Notes: generated from the sequence alone by a model not told the origin. Numbered from the stretch's first letter, positions 1 to 5,927 are shown. The stretch is 7,516 nucleotides of DNA from Erysipelotrichia bacterium (GCA_009916335.1 SAAR01000167.1:1-7516); one strand, 5' to 3'. Made by a program: numbers and translations.

Positions 1-1
1 G

Positions 2-397
2 GCCCTGGCGGATGAAACCCGCACCATGGTGTTCTACGAGTCGCCGCGCCGGGTGATTGATACGCTGGAATCGATGCAGAAAGTGTTCGGCGAACGGCTG
101 GTGGTGGCCGCCCGCGAACTAACCAAAACATTTGAAACCATTCACGCGTTGCCATTATCGGAAATGATCCCGTGGCTACAGGAAGATGACAACCGTACCC
201 GTGGCGAGTTTGTGCTGATGGTTGCCGGTAAAGCAGATAATAGCGGTGAGTTACCAGCGGAAGTATTGCGTACGCTGACGCTGCTGATGAACGATTTACC
301 GCTGAAAAAAGCGGCTGCGCTGACGGCGGAAATCTACGGTGTGAAGAAGAATGCACTGTATGCCTGGGGCCTGGAAAAGCAGAATTCTGAGAGATAG
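2..397 (+). CDS. rsmI: 16S rRNA (cytidine(1402)-2'-O)-methyltransferase RsmI, 3' part
   Basis: This is the C-terminal 131 residues of RsmI; the frame is open to the left edge, so the true start lies outside the window and the internal ATG at 26 is not the start. RsmI uses S-adenosylmethionine to 2'-O-methylate C1402 of 16S rRNA in the decoding centre of the small ribosomal subunit. Seen here are the family segments FYESPRRV, ARELTKTFETIH, the GEFVLMVAGK strand and the C-terminal helical segment LPLKKAAALTAEIYGVKKNALY, which align by eye with E. coli RsmI (about 286 residues). The N-terminal SAM-binding half is missing only because the window starts late. The stop codon is two bases from the -35 box of rnpB, so the two genes are tightly packed. 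GC-balanced codon use marks it as host chromosome, unlike everything after 865. Confidence 0.95.
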   Translation, partial: ALADETRTMVFYESPRRVIDTLESMQKVFGERLVVAARELTKTFETIHALPLSEMIPWLQEDDNRTRGEFVLMVAGKADNSGELPAEVLRTLTLLMNDLPLKKAAALTAEIYGVKKNALYAWGLEKQNSER

Positions 398-398
398 T

Positions 399-427
399 TT
401 GCCGCAGAGGGCGATACTCCCTATAAT
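399..427 (+). promoter_or_regulatory. rnpB promoter
   Basis: A -35 box TTGCCG (399-404) and a perfect -10 box TATAAT (422-427) are separated by 17 bases, the ideal sigma-70 spacing. The -10 box is followed by a GC-rich discriminator (GCGCGC), which is typical of stable-RNA promoters subject to growth-rate or stringent control. The expected start at about 434 is exactly where the first helix of RNase P RNA begins. Confidence 0.9.
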
Positions 428-433
428 GCGCGC

Positions 434-800
<367 letters not shown>

Positions 801-814
<14 letters not shown>

Positions 815-880
815 ATTCAAAGAAAACAAAGGCTTATCGGATAAAACCGGTAGGCCTTTTGTTTATGAGCAACAAACTGT
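801..880. other. Probable attachment site (att, integrase-proximal end) at the rnpB 3' end
   Basis: Composition changes abruptly from GC-balanced host sequence to AT-rich sequence at about 860, and a tyrosine recombinase gene begins at the same point. Tyrosine recombinases often integrate in the 3' ends of conserved RNA genes and restore them with identical core sequence, which fits the intact P1 helix and terminator here. The exact core cannot be set, because the second att copy lies outside the window; I found no repeat of this segment in the remaining 6.6 kb. Confidence 0.65.
828..864 (+). terminator. rnpB intrinsic terminator, overlapping the start of int
   Basis: The left arm 828-840 and right arm 847-859 form 13 consecutive pairs (two are G-U) around the loop ATAAAA, followed by TTTTGTTT. 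It lies 14 bases past the end of mature RNase P RNA. The TTG at 859 and ATG at 865 of the integrase fall in or directly behind its U tract, so transcription that reaches int from the left must read through this hairpin. Confidence 0.85.
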
Positions 881-2688
881 GTAACAAACTGAGCAACAAA
901 ACACCTTCCTATCTTACGGTCAGAAACGGTATCTATTACTTTTGCTATCGACTGCCCGTTGTAATATCACCAGATAAAACAATATTGATTCGTCACAGCC
1001 TACGCACAAAATCCCCTGTTATTGCTCAACAAAGAGTCGCCAATCTACTACCTCTTGTTTATTCTGCTAAACAAGAAGCAGAGAATAGATACACATCTAT
1101 AGTGTGTGATGCTAATAAAACTGTAAGTAATAACGTTATTTCAGGGGAAGTACCTGTGAGCAAAGCAGAATCAGTAAATGATGTAGAGTCATTAGACAAC
1201 AGACCCATTCCTGATAAGTTTAAAGCATTCATACATCAATACGAAATAAACAAACTAACAGCCTTACTGAAAGACATTAGTCAAATGTGTGCAACTGCAT
1301 TTAAAGATGGTGCAGCCAAACTGGAAATGACCCCAGATGAATTTGAGGGGTTAAGTGAGGGTATCTATACAACTATAACAAAACCTCGATCACGGGGATT
1401 GATTAAAGAAGACCAAAGACAAGCTACAATCAAAAAATACTTATCAAATGGACGAGTAAGGCAGTTATTAAGTTCTGTTTCTGATGAAAAAACTGATGTG
1501 CTTGCTGTTATATCTAAAATGGTAGATATAGATATTGAAATTAATGCTGAAAAGGTAAAGTTGATAACAGCATATTGTTCAGCACAAGAGCAGCAATACG
1601 ATTCTACAAGTGCAAAGTTAGAATCAAAGCTAAACCGATTACTGACTGAACAGATTCAAGTAATCAACACTAACGAACGGTTAATAAATAATAATGATGT
1701 AACATCTCAGGTTCCTGATTCACCTGCTATTTCTCATTTTATCCCAGATTTCTTGTCTTGGGGGGATCGCAGTAGAAAACCTAAAATTGTTAGAAGCTAC
1801 ACAAGAGACCTTGAATTTCTAATCTATGTCATTGGCGACAAACCTGTAAATCAGGTAACTAAGAGCGATATAAAAAATACACTAAAACAAAAGGCTCTGA
1901 TGCCTGTAATGCACAAAAAACCATATGTACAGGAAGGTGTTAAGTCTGTTGCTGAACGAATTATGAAAAGAACATTGGAAATACCAGAAGATGATTTAGT
2001 TTCAAGTAAAACAGTACGAGAAACATTAAAAACATACCAATCTTTTTTTTCTTCTTATTTATTCAAAGAGTTAGACATTTTAGATAAAGCACCAACTGAA
2101 AATGTAACATATAAATTTAATTCAGAACCTTATGCTAACTATACCGATCCACAAATGAATTTAATTGTTAATCATTATAAACAACAAGAAATTTCTGATA
2201 AACAGTTGGTTATGTTAACTGCATGTTATACGGGAATGCGATTAAGTGAGATCTGTAGCTTAACGTCAGATTCAATTGGATTGGATGATGAATCTGGCTA
2301 TCATTATATTTTTATTGAAAAAGGTAAGACAGAAGCAGCACGGCGTTTAATTCCTATCAGTAAAAAATTAGAATCAACAGGCCTTATCAGTTTTTTAAAG
2401 GATTTAAAAGGTAAGGAATTGTTTTCCAAAAAAGTTGATTTAATTAATGACGATTTGAGAAAAACCAGAGAGTTATTATCTATACCTCATGAAAATGAGT
2501 ATGAACAACGCCGTGTTTTTCATAGCGTTAGACATTCAGTCATAACGAAAATTCGGTCTCATGGCATTACAGATGCTCTTTTGCAAAAGGTCGTAGGACA
2601 TGAAACCAAGAAAAGCATTACAGATCGTTATACGCATGAATATGCAGTAGAAAATTTAATACATGTAGTTGAATGCTTACCTTGGTAA
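865..2688 (+). CDS. int: Tyrosine recombinase / phage-type integrase
   Basis: This 607-residue site-specific recombinase would integrate and excise the element at rnpB. Numbered from ATG 865, the N-terminus (about 14-50, SYLTVRNGIYYFCYRLP) looks like the DUF6538-type N-terminal domain of large integrases. A long variable middle follows, then a SAM-like core-binding domain (about 285-405) and the catalytic domain (about 425-600). All catalytic positions are visible: R459 in TGMRLSE, K488 in the beta hairpin, H553 and R556 in HSVRH, H579 in GHE, and the nucleophile Y589 in TDRYTHEY, so it is probably active. It is longer than the usual 380-450 residues because of the middle region. ATG 865 and in-frame TTG 859 are the only starts that keep the N-terminal domain; neither has a good ribosome binding site. 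No promoter fits between rnpB and int, so it may depend on read-through from rnpB. AT-rich codon use marks it as acquired. Confidence 0.95.
   Translation: MSNKLCNKLSNKTPSYLTVRNGIYYFCYRLPVVISPDKTILIRHSLRTKSPVIAQQRVANLLPLVYSAKQEAENRYTSIVCDANKTVSNNVISGEVPVSKAESVNDVESLDNRPIPDKFKAFIHQYEINKLTALLKDISQMCATAFKDGAAKLEMTPDEFEGLSEGIYTTITKPRSRGLIKEDQRQATIKKYLSNGRVRQLLSSVSDEKTDVLAVISKMVDIDIEINAEKVKLITAYCSAQEQQYDSTSAKLESKLNRLLTEQIQVINTNERLINNNDVTSQVPDSPAISHFIPDFLSWGDRSRKPKIVRSYTRDLEFLIYVIGDKPVNQVTKSDIKNTLKQKALMPVMHKKPYVQEGVKSVAERIMKRTLEIPEDDLVSSKTVRETLKTYQSFFSSYLFKELDILDKAPTENVTYKFNSEPYANYTDPQMNLIVNHYKQQEISDKQLVMLTACYTGMRLSEICSLTSDSIGLDDESGYHYIFIEKGKTEAARRLIPISKKLESTGLISFLKDLKGKELFSKKVDLINDDLRKTRELLSIPHENEYEQRRVFHSVRHSVITKIRSHGITDALLQKVVGHETKKSITDRYTHEYAVENLIHVVECLPW
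867..902 (+). repeat. Three 12-base-spaced repeats in the first codons of int
   Basis: AACAAACTG occurs at 871-879 and 883-891, and AACAAAAC follows at 895-902, an exact 12-base period. GAGCAACAAA also recurs at 867 and 891. The repeats encode N-K-L/N-K-L/N-K and lie directly beside the presumed att core. They could be integrase arm-type binding sites or merely a repetitive N-terminal peptide. Confidence 0.5.
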
Positions 2689-2732
2689 ATGAGGAGTTAC
2701 GCACTATTATGACCAAATGTCAATACAATCTG

Positions 2733-2761
2733 TTGCATTAACGTCAAAAATATGATATACT
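2733..2761 (+). promoter_or_regulatory. Extended -10 promoter for the post-integrase operon
   Basis: A -35 box TTGCAT (2733-2738), a 17-base spacer and a -10 box TATACT (2756-2761) preceded by TG one base upstream (2753-2754) make a strong sigma-70 promoter of the extended -10 class. It begins 45 bases after the int stop codon and points toward the small genes. Expected start is about 2768. Confidence 0.7.
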
Positions 2762-2767
2762 TTATAA

Positions 2768-2838
2768 AGTAGCTAATAAATCTACCTATCTTTGAAACCT
2801 AAACTGATGATTCCCTTCATCGGTCGGTTTCTTGTTTT
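2768..2838 (+). ncRNA. Candidate short leader RNA or attenuator transcript
   Basis: The strong promoter at 2733-2761 and the terminator-like hairpin at 2794-2831 would delimit an RNA of roughly 70 nt ending in the U-rich run near 2835. It could be a free regulatory RNA or the attenuated leader of the operon that continues at 2874. Short early-terminated leader RNAs control satellite phage P4, which is the closest precedent I know. I see no sequence identity with a named RNA, so the call rests on architecture only. Confidence 0.4.
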
Positions 2839-2840
2839 CA
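2794..2840 (+). terminator. Intrinsic-terminator-like hairpin inside the operon leader
   Basis: An inner stem ACTGATGA (2803-2810) pairs with TCATCGGT (2817-2824, one G-U) around a six-base loop. An outer stem GAAACC (2794-2799) pairs with GGTTTC (2826-2831). It is followed by the T-rich TTGTTTTCATTTTTT. It may end int transcription, attenuate the 2733 promoter, or both. Confidence 0.65.
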
Positions 2841-2861
2841 TTTTTTACAAATCAAATAAAT

Positions 2862-2868
2862 AAAGGAG
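2862..2868 (+). promoter_or_regulatory. Ribosome binding site selecting the TTG start at 2874
   Basis: AAAGGAG is a near-perfect Shine-Dalgarno sequence five bases before TTG 2874. This makes the TTG the likely start rather than the upstream TTG at 2832, which lies in the terminator U tract and has no such site. Confidence 0.7.
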
Positions 2869-2873
2869 CCATA

Positions 2874-3119
2874 TTGGAAACCATCCCAGATATTGCTGTG
2901 TTCGTTATTCAAAAGGTATTTGACGATCAACAGCCTTATTATGAAGGGGCTATTCTTTCGCATTTATGGGCTAAGGATAAATTCCAACATAACGAATATC
3001 GCTATACGTTGCAACAGTGGTTTTATTTAAAATCAGGCAAACCGCTTAAAAAAACAAAATACTTAAAATCAAAATCTGACAACAAATTCAGTATTGATAT
3101 CAATGATTTATATTACTAA
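2874..3119 (+). CDS. Small protein of unknown function, first gene after the leader
   Basis: I do not recognise this 81-residue protein. The frame is open from TTG 2832, but AAAGGAG five bases before TTG 2874 supports a start there, giving METIPDIAVFVIQKVF at the N-terminus. It is small, soluble and rich in aromatic residues, with a lysine-rich stretch near the middle (KSGKPLKKTKYLKSKS) that could contact nucleic acid, and an acidic tail ending DLYY. No signal peptide or membrane segment is seen. It is the first gene behind the 2733 promoter and the leader hairpin, and is followed 15 bases later by the next gene, so the two are probably cotranscribed. The position suggests an early regulatory or anti-host function, but nothing in the sequence proves it. 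The ORF itself is credible from its ribosome site and operon spacing. Confidence 0.65.
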   Translation: METIPDIAVFVIQKVFDDQQPYYEGAILSHLWAKDKFQHNEYRYTLQQWFYLKSGKPLKKTKYLKSKSDNKFSIDINDLYY

Positions 3120-3134
3120 TCAGGATCACGATAT

Positions 3135-3608
3135 ATGACAACAACAAAAAAAGAAACTAATCTGTTAATTAAAGAAGCACAAGCGAAACTAACCCTAAAT
3201 GACGATGCCATCGAAATGGCAGTTAATAAAAAGGAAGGTTTCTTTAATCCCGTTCAATCCATTCAGGTTAAAGCCACCCAGCCTGCATTCTCCAAAATTG
3301 TTGAATTAATCGAAAATGGAAATCAAATATTACCAGAAAAATGTAAGCACAATTCGACTACAGGTGTTTACATTATCGGATATTTGCCTCCAGAAAATGT
3401 TATCAAAGAATTAAAAGCTGCTTTTTTATCTGAATACCGAAACCAACTGAAGGCTAAACAGTCAACTGAACTGGCTGCTATTGTTGATGATCTTATTGCG
3501 GAATATAGAACCAAATTAGAACAACAAGCTGAACAAGATAAACAATATAAACTCGATAAAGCAAAAGCTGATTTATTAAAAATTTTATCAGGAGATGTAG
3601 TTGGTTAA
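3135..3608 (+). CDS. Hypothetical protein with charged helical C-terminus
   Basis: This 157-residue protein matches no family I can name. It starts at ATG 3135 behind AGGA (3122-3125). The N-terminal half (about 1-90) looks compact and contains EGFFNPVQSIQVKATQPAFSK, which reads like a folded conserved core. The C-terminal part (about 90-155) is almost entirely charged, with many E, K, Q and A residues (KLEQQAEQDKQYKLDKAKAD), and should form a long helix or coiled coil. No cysteine cluster, signal peptide or membrane segment is visible. It overlaps the next gene by eight bases, suggesting translational coupling, and belongs to the same transcription unit as its neighbours. Its role is unknown. 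Confidence 0.8.
   Translation: MTTTKKETNLLIKEAQAKLTLNDDAIEMAVNKKEGFFNPVQSIQVKATQPAFSKIVELIENGNQILPEKCKHNSTTGVYIIGYLPPENVIKELKAAFLSEYRNQLKAKQSTELAAIVDDLIAEYRTKLEQQAEQDKQYKLDKAKADLLKILSGDVVG
3590..3595 (+). promoter_or_regulatory. Ribosome binding site for the TTG start at 3601
   Basis: AGGAGA lies five bases before TTG 3601 and within the end of the preceding gene. An in-frame stop (TAG 3598-3600) directly precedes the TTG, and the downstream protein has no internal methionine, so the TTG is the only workable start. Confidence 0.75.
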
Positions 3609-3975
3609 TGATTATTATTATATTTTGTATTGGAACAACTCAGATTTCGTTATTGCTATAACAAAAATTAGCCTCACTGACTCAGACCAAAAAGAGATCA
3701 AAGTGGTAGGTGATCCACCAGCAAACCTTTTAAAGCATTCACGTCAACGCATTTATAATACCTTTGAGTTAACAAAAGCACTGGAATGTTATAAAGAATG
3801 GAAAACAAAGTATATAGCTGGTTCTAAACGCGCTCGCAGGCTGGATAAAAATGAAAAAGTGATTCTGATTCAACGAGCAAAAACACAGTTTGAAAATGGA
3901 TTGTCGTATCAAGAAATTGCGGATAACTTGGATGTATCAAAAACTACTATCAGCAACTGGCTCAAAGATTCTTAA
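3601..3975 (+). CDS. Small protein with C-terminal helix-turn-helix
   Basis: The 124-residue product probably binds DNA. Residues 101-122 (LSYQEIADNLDVSKTTISNWLK) form a clear helix-turn-helix of the homeodomain-like/resolvase type, preceded by a basic stretch KRARRLDK at about 76-83. The N-terminal 70 residues are unassigned. It starts at TTG 3601; the alternative ATG at 3608 is in another frame and closes quickly. It overlaps the 3' end of the previous gene and is the last of the three-gene cluster. It is followed by a repeat-containing gap, which may be where it binds. Regulation of the element, or a role as replication or excision accessory factor, is plausible but inferred. It is not a recognisable AlpA or CI-type regulator. 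Confidence 0.75.
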   Translation: MVNDYYYILYWNNSDFVIAITKISLTDSDQKEIKVVGDPPANLLKHSRQRIYNTFELTKALECYKEWKTKYIAGSKRARRLDKNEKVILIQRAKTQFENGLSYQEIADNLDVSKTTISNWLKDS

Positions 3976-3976
3976 C

Positions 3977-4030
3977 CGTTCATCTGGCGCTAACCTAAGC
4001 TAACCCATAGGGCATCGTTCATCTAACGCT
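3977..4030 (+). repeat. Direct repeats in the gap between the two gene clusters
   Basis: CGTTCATCTGGCGCT (3977-3991) recurs as CGTTCATCTAACGCT (4016-4030) with two mismatches and a 39-base offset. Between them GCTAACC occurs at 3989-3995 and 3999-4005, ten bases apart, about one helical turn. These are likely protein-binding sites or parts of a structured leader for the helicase operon. Confidence 0.55.
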
Positions 4031-4033
4031 GTA

Positions 4034-4068
4034 AGCCTTGCTGCATAAGGCTCAAAAAGGCGTTTTTT
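4034..4068 (+). promoter_or_regulatory. Possible leader hairpin and T tract before the helicase operon
   Basis: AGCCTT (4034-4039) pairs with AAGGCT (4047-4052) around a seven-base loop. GCCTT can alternatively pair with AAGGC at 4057-4061, which is followed closely by six T residues (4063-4068). The two pairings exclude each other, as in an attenuator, but both stems are short. I see no clear sigma-70 promoter in this gap. Confidence 0.3.
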
Positions 4069-4105
4069 GATGTTTCCGAGGTTACTTTTTAAACGAGATT
4101 ACAAA

Positions 4106-4327
4106 ATGAATATAAATATACGCCTATCGGCTTTAGCAACTGATTACATTCAAAATAACCGAGGGAAATTAAGCATCGCAAATTATGTGGATACTTTAAT
4201 AACAAAATTAGCCACCTCTGAAAACATCAATGTTTTCATTGATGAATTAAACCAACTAAACAATTTTGACGCCTATGACGTAGAGGGAAACAATGACAGC
4301 AACAAAACAAAATTATCAAAAAAATGA
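4106..4327 (+). CDS. Small protein of unknown function upstream of the helicase
   Basis: The product has 73 residues if started at ATG 4106, which has GAGA seven bases upstream and gives the neat N-terminus MNINIRLSALATDYIQ. An in-frame ATG at 4070 (85 residues) with AAGG nine bases upstream cannot be excluded, but it would lie directly behind a T tract. The sequence is mostly helical with a short segment LSIANYVDTLITKLA and an asparagine- and acid-rich middle. Its pattern (beta-like NINIRLS, then two helices) is reminiscent of small ribbon-helix-helix proteins, but this is a guess. It overlaps the helicase gene by 35 bases, so translation of the two is coupled. It may be a replication or copy-control accessory; function is not shown by the sequence. 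Confidence 0.65.
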   Translation: MNINIRLSALATDYIQNNRGKLSIANYVDTLITKLATSENINVFIDELNQLNNFDAYDVEGNNDSNKTKLSKK

Positions 4328-5603
4328 ACATTATGCTACTCAAGACAATACACAAGAATTCTATATAGAATGGTTGAGTAAAAATGACTATTGCTATATC
4401 GTAACTAATAATGGAACTGAATTATATAATCCTGTTTCAAGAAAAAGTTACTCATATTATTCTGAACAGATTGTTTTCCAAATTTTCAAAAGACAAAACC
4501 ACATAACAAATAAAGTTACGTTTAAAGATGAAATAAGAGAAGCCTGTATTAATTCTTTAGCTGTCATTTCTGAAACTGTTTTCAATCCAGACAAACCACA
4601 TCCATTATATATGGACAACAACTTGTATTATCTGAACTTATATGAGGCATATCAACCTTCTTATAATTCTGTTGGCGATATAGCCCTATGGCATGAGTTT
4701 ATGGAACGCTTGTTTCCTGTAGAAAATGAGCGAGTTTATATTGAATCTTTCATAGCTCATATTTTCCAAAAGCCATCAGAACGCCCTACATTCGGTTTAA
4801 TGCTGACTTCTGAGCATGGGACAGGAAAGGGAAAACTGTATTCAATACTCGAGTGTTTACTGAATAACCAAAGCAATACCTGTAATTCATTTGATGATTT
4901 CACAAACCGATTCTCAGTTGCTTTACATAATAACTTTTTGTGTTTGTTGGATGATGTTATTGCCAAAGGTGACAAACAAATGAGCACCTTAAAATCTAAA
5001 ATCACTGAACCTCGACAAAAGTTCGAAATGAAAGGTCAGCAACCTATCCAAGAAGATTGTTACACACGGATTATTTTAGCTTCAAATGATCGTAGACCGT
5101 TAAAGCTCGAGCAAGGGGATCGACGTTGGTATTGTCCTCAGTTTATTAAACATAAGGTTTCACCAGATGAAACGGCTGACTTCATAGAACAGCTATCTGA
5201 TTGGTTAGAGGCTGATAACGGTAAAGCTTATGACCTAATTTATAACTACTTAACTGGTTTAAATATCTCATCTTTTAACGCTAAGAAACATGTTAAAACC
5301 GAAACACTGGAAGAAATGATCGGTTTATCAAAGTCAACTTTGGAAACAGAGATTGAAGAATATCTATCAACACATCCGGCATTTGGTTTTACAGAAATTT
5401 GTAATCATTTTGATCGACATTCACCAGACCTGATTAAAGATAAATTGGTTCAACTGGACTGTCATGGTATTGCTAAAGAAGTTAGATTGCTAAAAAGACA
5501 TCCAATACACCCATCTAATGAACGTCATATTTTTCGTGGAGATCGACAAACAGCTATCGATTATCTGATCTCTAAAAAAGAACTAACAAATATTCCTTTT
5601 TAA
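4293..5603 (+). CDS. Superfamily 3 helicase / D5-type NTPase (DUF5906-like), replication protein
   Basis: This 436-residue ATPase probably unwinds DNA at the element's origin. Residues 165-285 hold the SF3 motifs. Walker A is SEHGTGKGKL with K179. Walker B is FLCLLDD ending D220-D221. Motif C is IILASND with N265. GDRRWY (275-280) holds probable arginine-finger residues. The N-terminal 150 residues, with VFNPDKP and YYLNLYEAY, resemble the D5_N region before viral SF3 domains. The last ~100 residues may be a winged-helix or origin-binding domain. There is no archaeo-eukaryotic or zinc-type primase domain, unlike the ~777-residue P4 alpha protein, so a host primase is presumably used. The start at ATG 4293 has AGAGGG (4282-4287) five bases upstream. 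The preceding gene overlaps by 35 bases. Iteron-like repeats follow directly downstream, as expected for a rep gene next to its origin. Confidence 0.85.
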   Translation: MTATKQNYQKNEHYATQDNTQEFYIEWLSKNDYCYIVTNNGTELYNPVSRKSYSYYSEQIVFQIFKRQNHITNKVTFKDEIREACINSLAVISETVFNPDKPHPLYMDNNLYYLNLYEAYQPSYNSVGDIALWHEFMERLFPVENERVYIESFIAHIFQKPSERPTFGLMLTSEHGTGKGKLYSILECLLNNQSNTCNSFDDFTNRFSVALHNNFLCLLDDVIAKGDKQMSTLKSKITEPRQKFEMKGQQPIQEDCYTRIILASNDRRPLKLEQGDRRWYCPQFIKHKVSPDETADFIEQLSDWLEADNGKAYDLIYNYLTGLNISSFNAKKHVKTETLEEMIGLSKSTLETEIEEYLSTHPAFGFTEICNHFDRHSPDLIKDKLVQLDCHGIAKEVRLLKRHPIHPSNERHIFRGDRQTAIDYLISKKELTNIPF

Positions 5604-5607
5604 AACT

Positions 5608-5637
5608 ATAGCTCTCATGATGAGGGCTATTTTTTTT
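5608..5637 (+). terminator. Terminator of the helicase operon
   Basis: ATAGCTCTC (5608-5616) pairs with GAGGGCTAT (5622-5630) over nine bases (one G-U) around ATGAT, followed by a run of eight T. It starts four bases after the helicase stop codon. Confidence 0.92.
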
Positions 5638-5642
5638 ACCTG

Positions 5643-5732
5643 TCCCCACGACATCCCCACTGCCGCCCCCACTTAAATTGTATGTAACAGATTGAAATAT
5701 AAGGTAGTCCCCACCGTCCCCACTATCCCCAT
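5643..5732. repeat. Iteron-like TCCCCAC repeats: candidate replication origin
   Basis: TCCCCAC occurs exactly at 5643, 5654, 5708 and 5717, with one-mismatch copies at 5666 (CCCCCAC) and 5726 (TCCCCAT). They form two groups of three, spaced 11-12 bases in the first and 9 in the second. The groups flank about 35 bases of AT-rich DNA (5673-5707). The second group is enclosed by a perfect 7-bp inverted repeat, ATAAGGT (5699-5705) and ACCTTAT (5734-5740). The array begins just after the helicase operon terminator. Repeats flanking an AT-rich core behind the rep gene are the arrangement of satellite replication origins, so the helicase C-terminus is the likely ligand. Confidence 0.7.
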
Positions 5733-5751
5733 CACCTTATTATAATAACGA

Positions 5752-5840
5752 ATGTTACTACATGGCGACTGCGTAGCAGGAGACATATGCAGGAGGCATA
5801 GAAGCTAGAATGTTGCTAGTGGTCAGCATGCAATAAACCA
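5752..5840. other. GC-richer structured patch of unknown nature
   Basis: This stretch stands out from the AT-rich surroundings. GCAGGAG occurs at 5776 and 5789, and GCTAG at 5804 and 5815. CTGC (5769-5772) pairs with GCAG (5776-5779), and TATGC (5786-5790) pairs with GCATA (5796-5800) around an AGGAG loop. It could be part of the origin or encode a small RNA; there is no promoter or terminator that decides this, and no convincing reading frame. Confidence 0.35.
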
Positions 5841-5879
5841 TATATCTAATCGCTTTTGGCTTAACGAAAGCATCTCTTC

Positions 5880-5927
5880 AATTTAAAATAATTAATAAAT
5901 AAAATTAATTAAAAAATAATTATATAT
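5880..5927. other. 48-base run of only A and T
   Basis: There is no G or C for 48 bases, with repeated AATTAAT-like units. It lies about 150 bases past the iteron-like repeats and is a natural candidate for the DNA-unwinding element of the origin, or an UP-type or H-NS-binding region. Confidence 0.5.

Noticed and set aside
26..397. ATG at 26 as the start of a complete 123-residue gene
   Set aside because: The frame is open to base 2 with RsmI-like residues (ALADETRT) before the ATG, so this is an internal codon of a gene cut by the window edge.
2709..2741. Ten-codon reading frame (MTKCQYNLLH) after int
   Set aside because: It has no suitably spaced ribosome site and overlaps the -35 region of the stronger promoter call.
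2832..2873. Upstream TTG 2832 as start of the first small gene
   Set aside because: It lies in the U tract of the leader hairpin without a Shine-Dalgarno sequence, whereas TTG 2874 has a near-perfect one.
3608..3661. ATG at 3608 overlapping the stop of the previous gene (TAATG)
   Set aside because: The overlap is attractive, but the frame closes after 17 codons; the long frame uses TTG 3601.
4757..5005. 82-residue minus-strand reading frame within the helicase gene
   Set aside because: It is antisense to the Walker A and Walker B region of a well-supported gene and has no sign of its own expression signals.
5643..5732. CRISPR array reading of the TCCCCAC repeats
   Set aside because: The repeats are 7 bases at 9-12 base spacing, far too short and close, and no cas gene is present.
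5752..5808. 18-codon reading frame MLLHGDCVAGDICRRHRS
   Set aside because: It has no ribosome binding site, and the local repeats and hairpins explain the region better.
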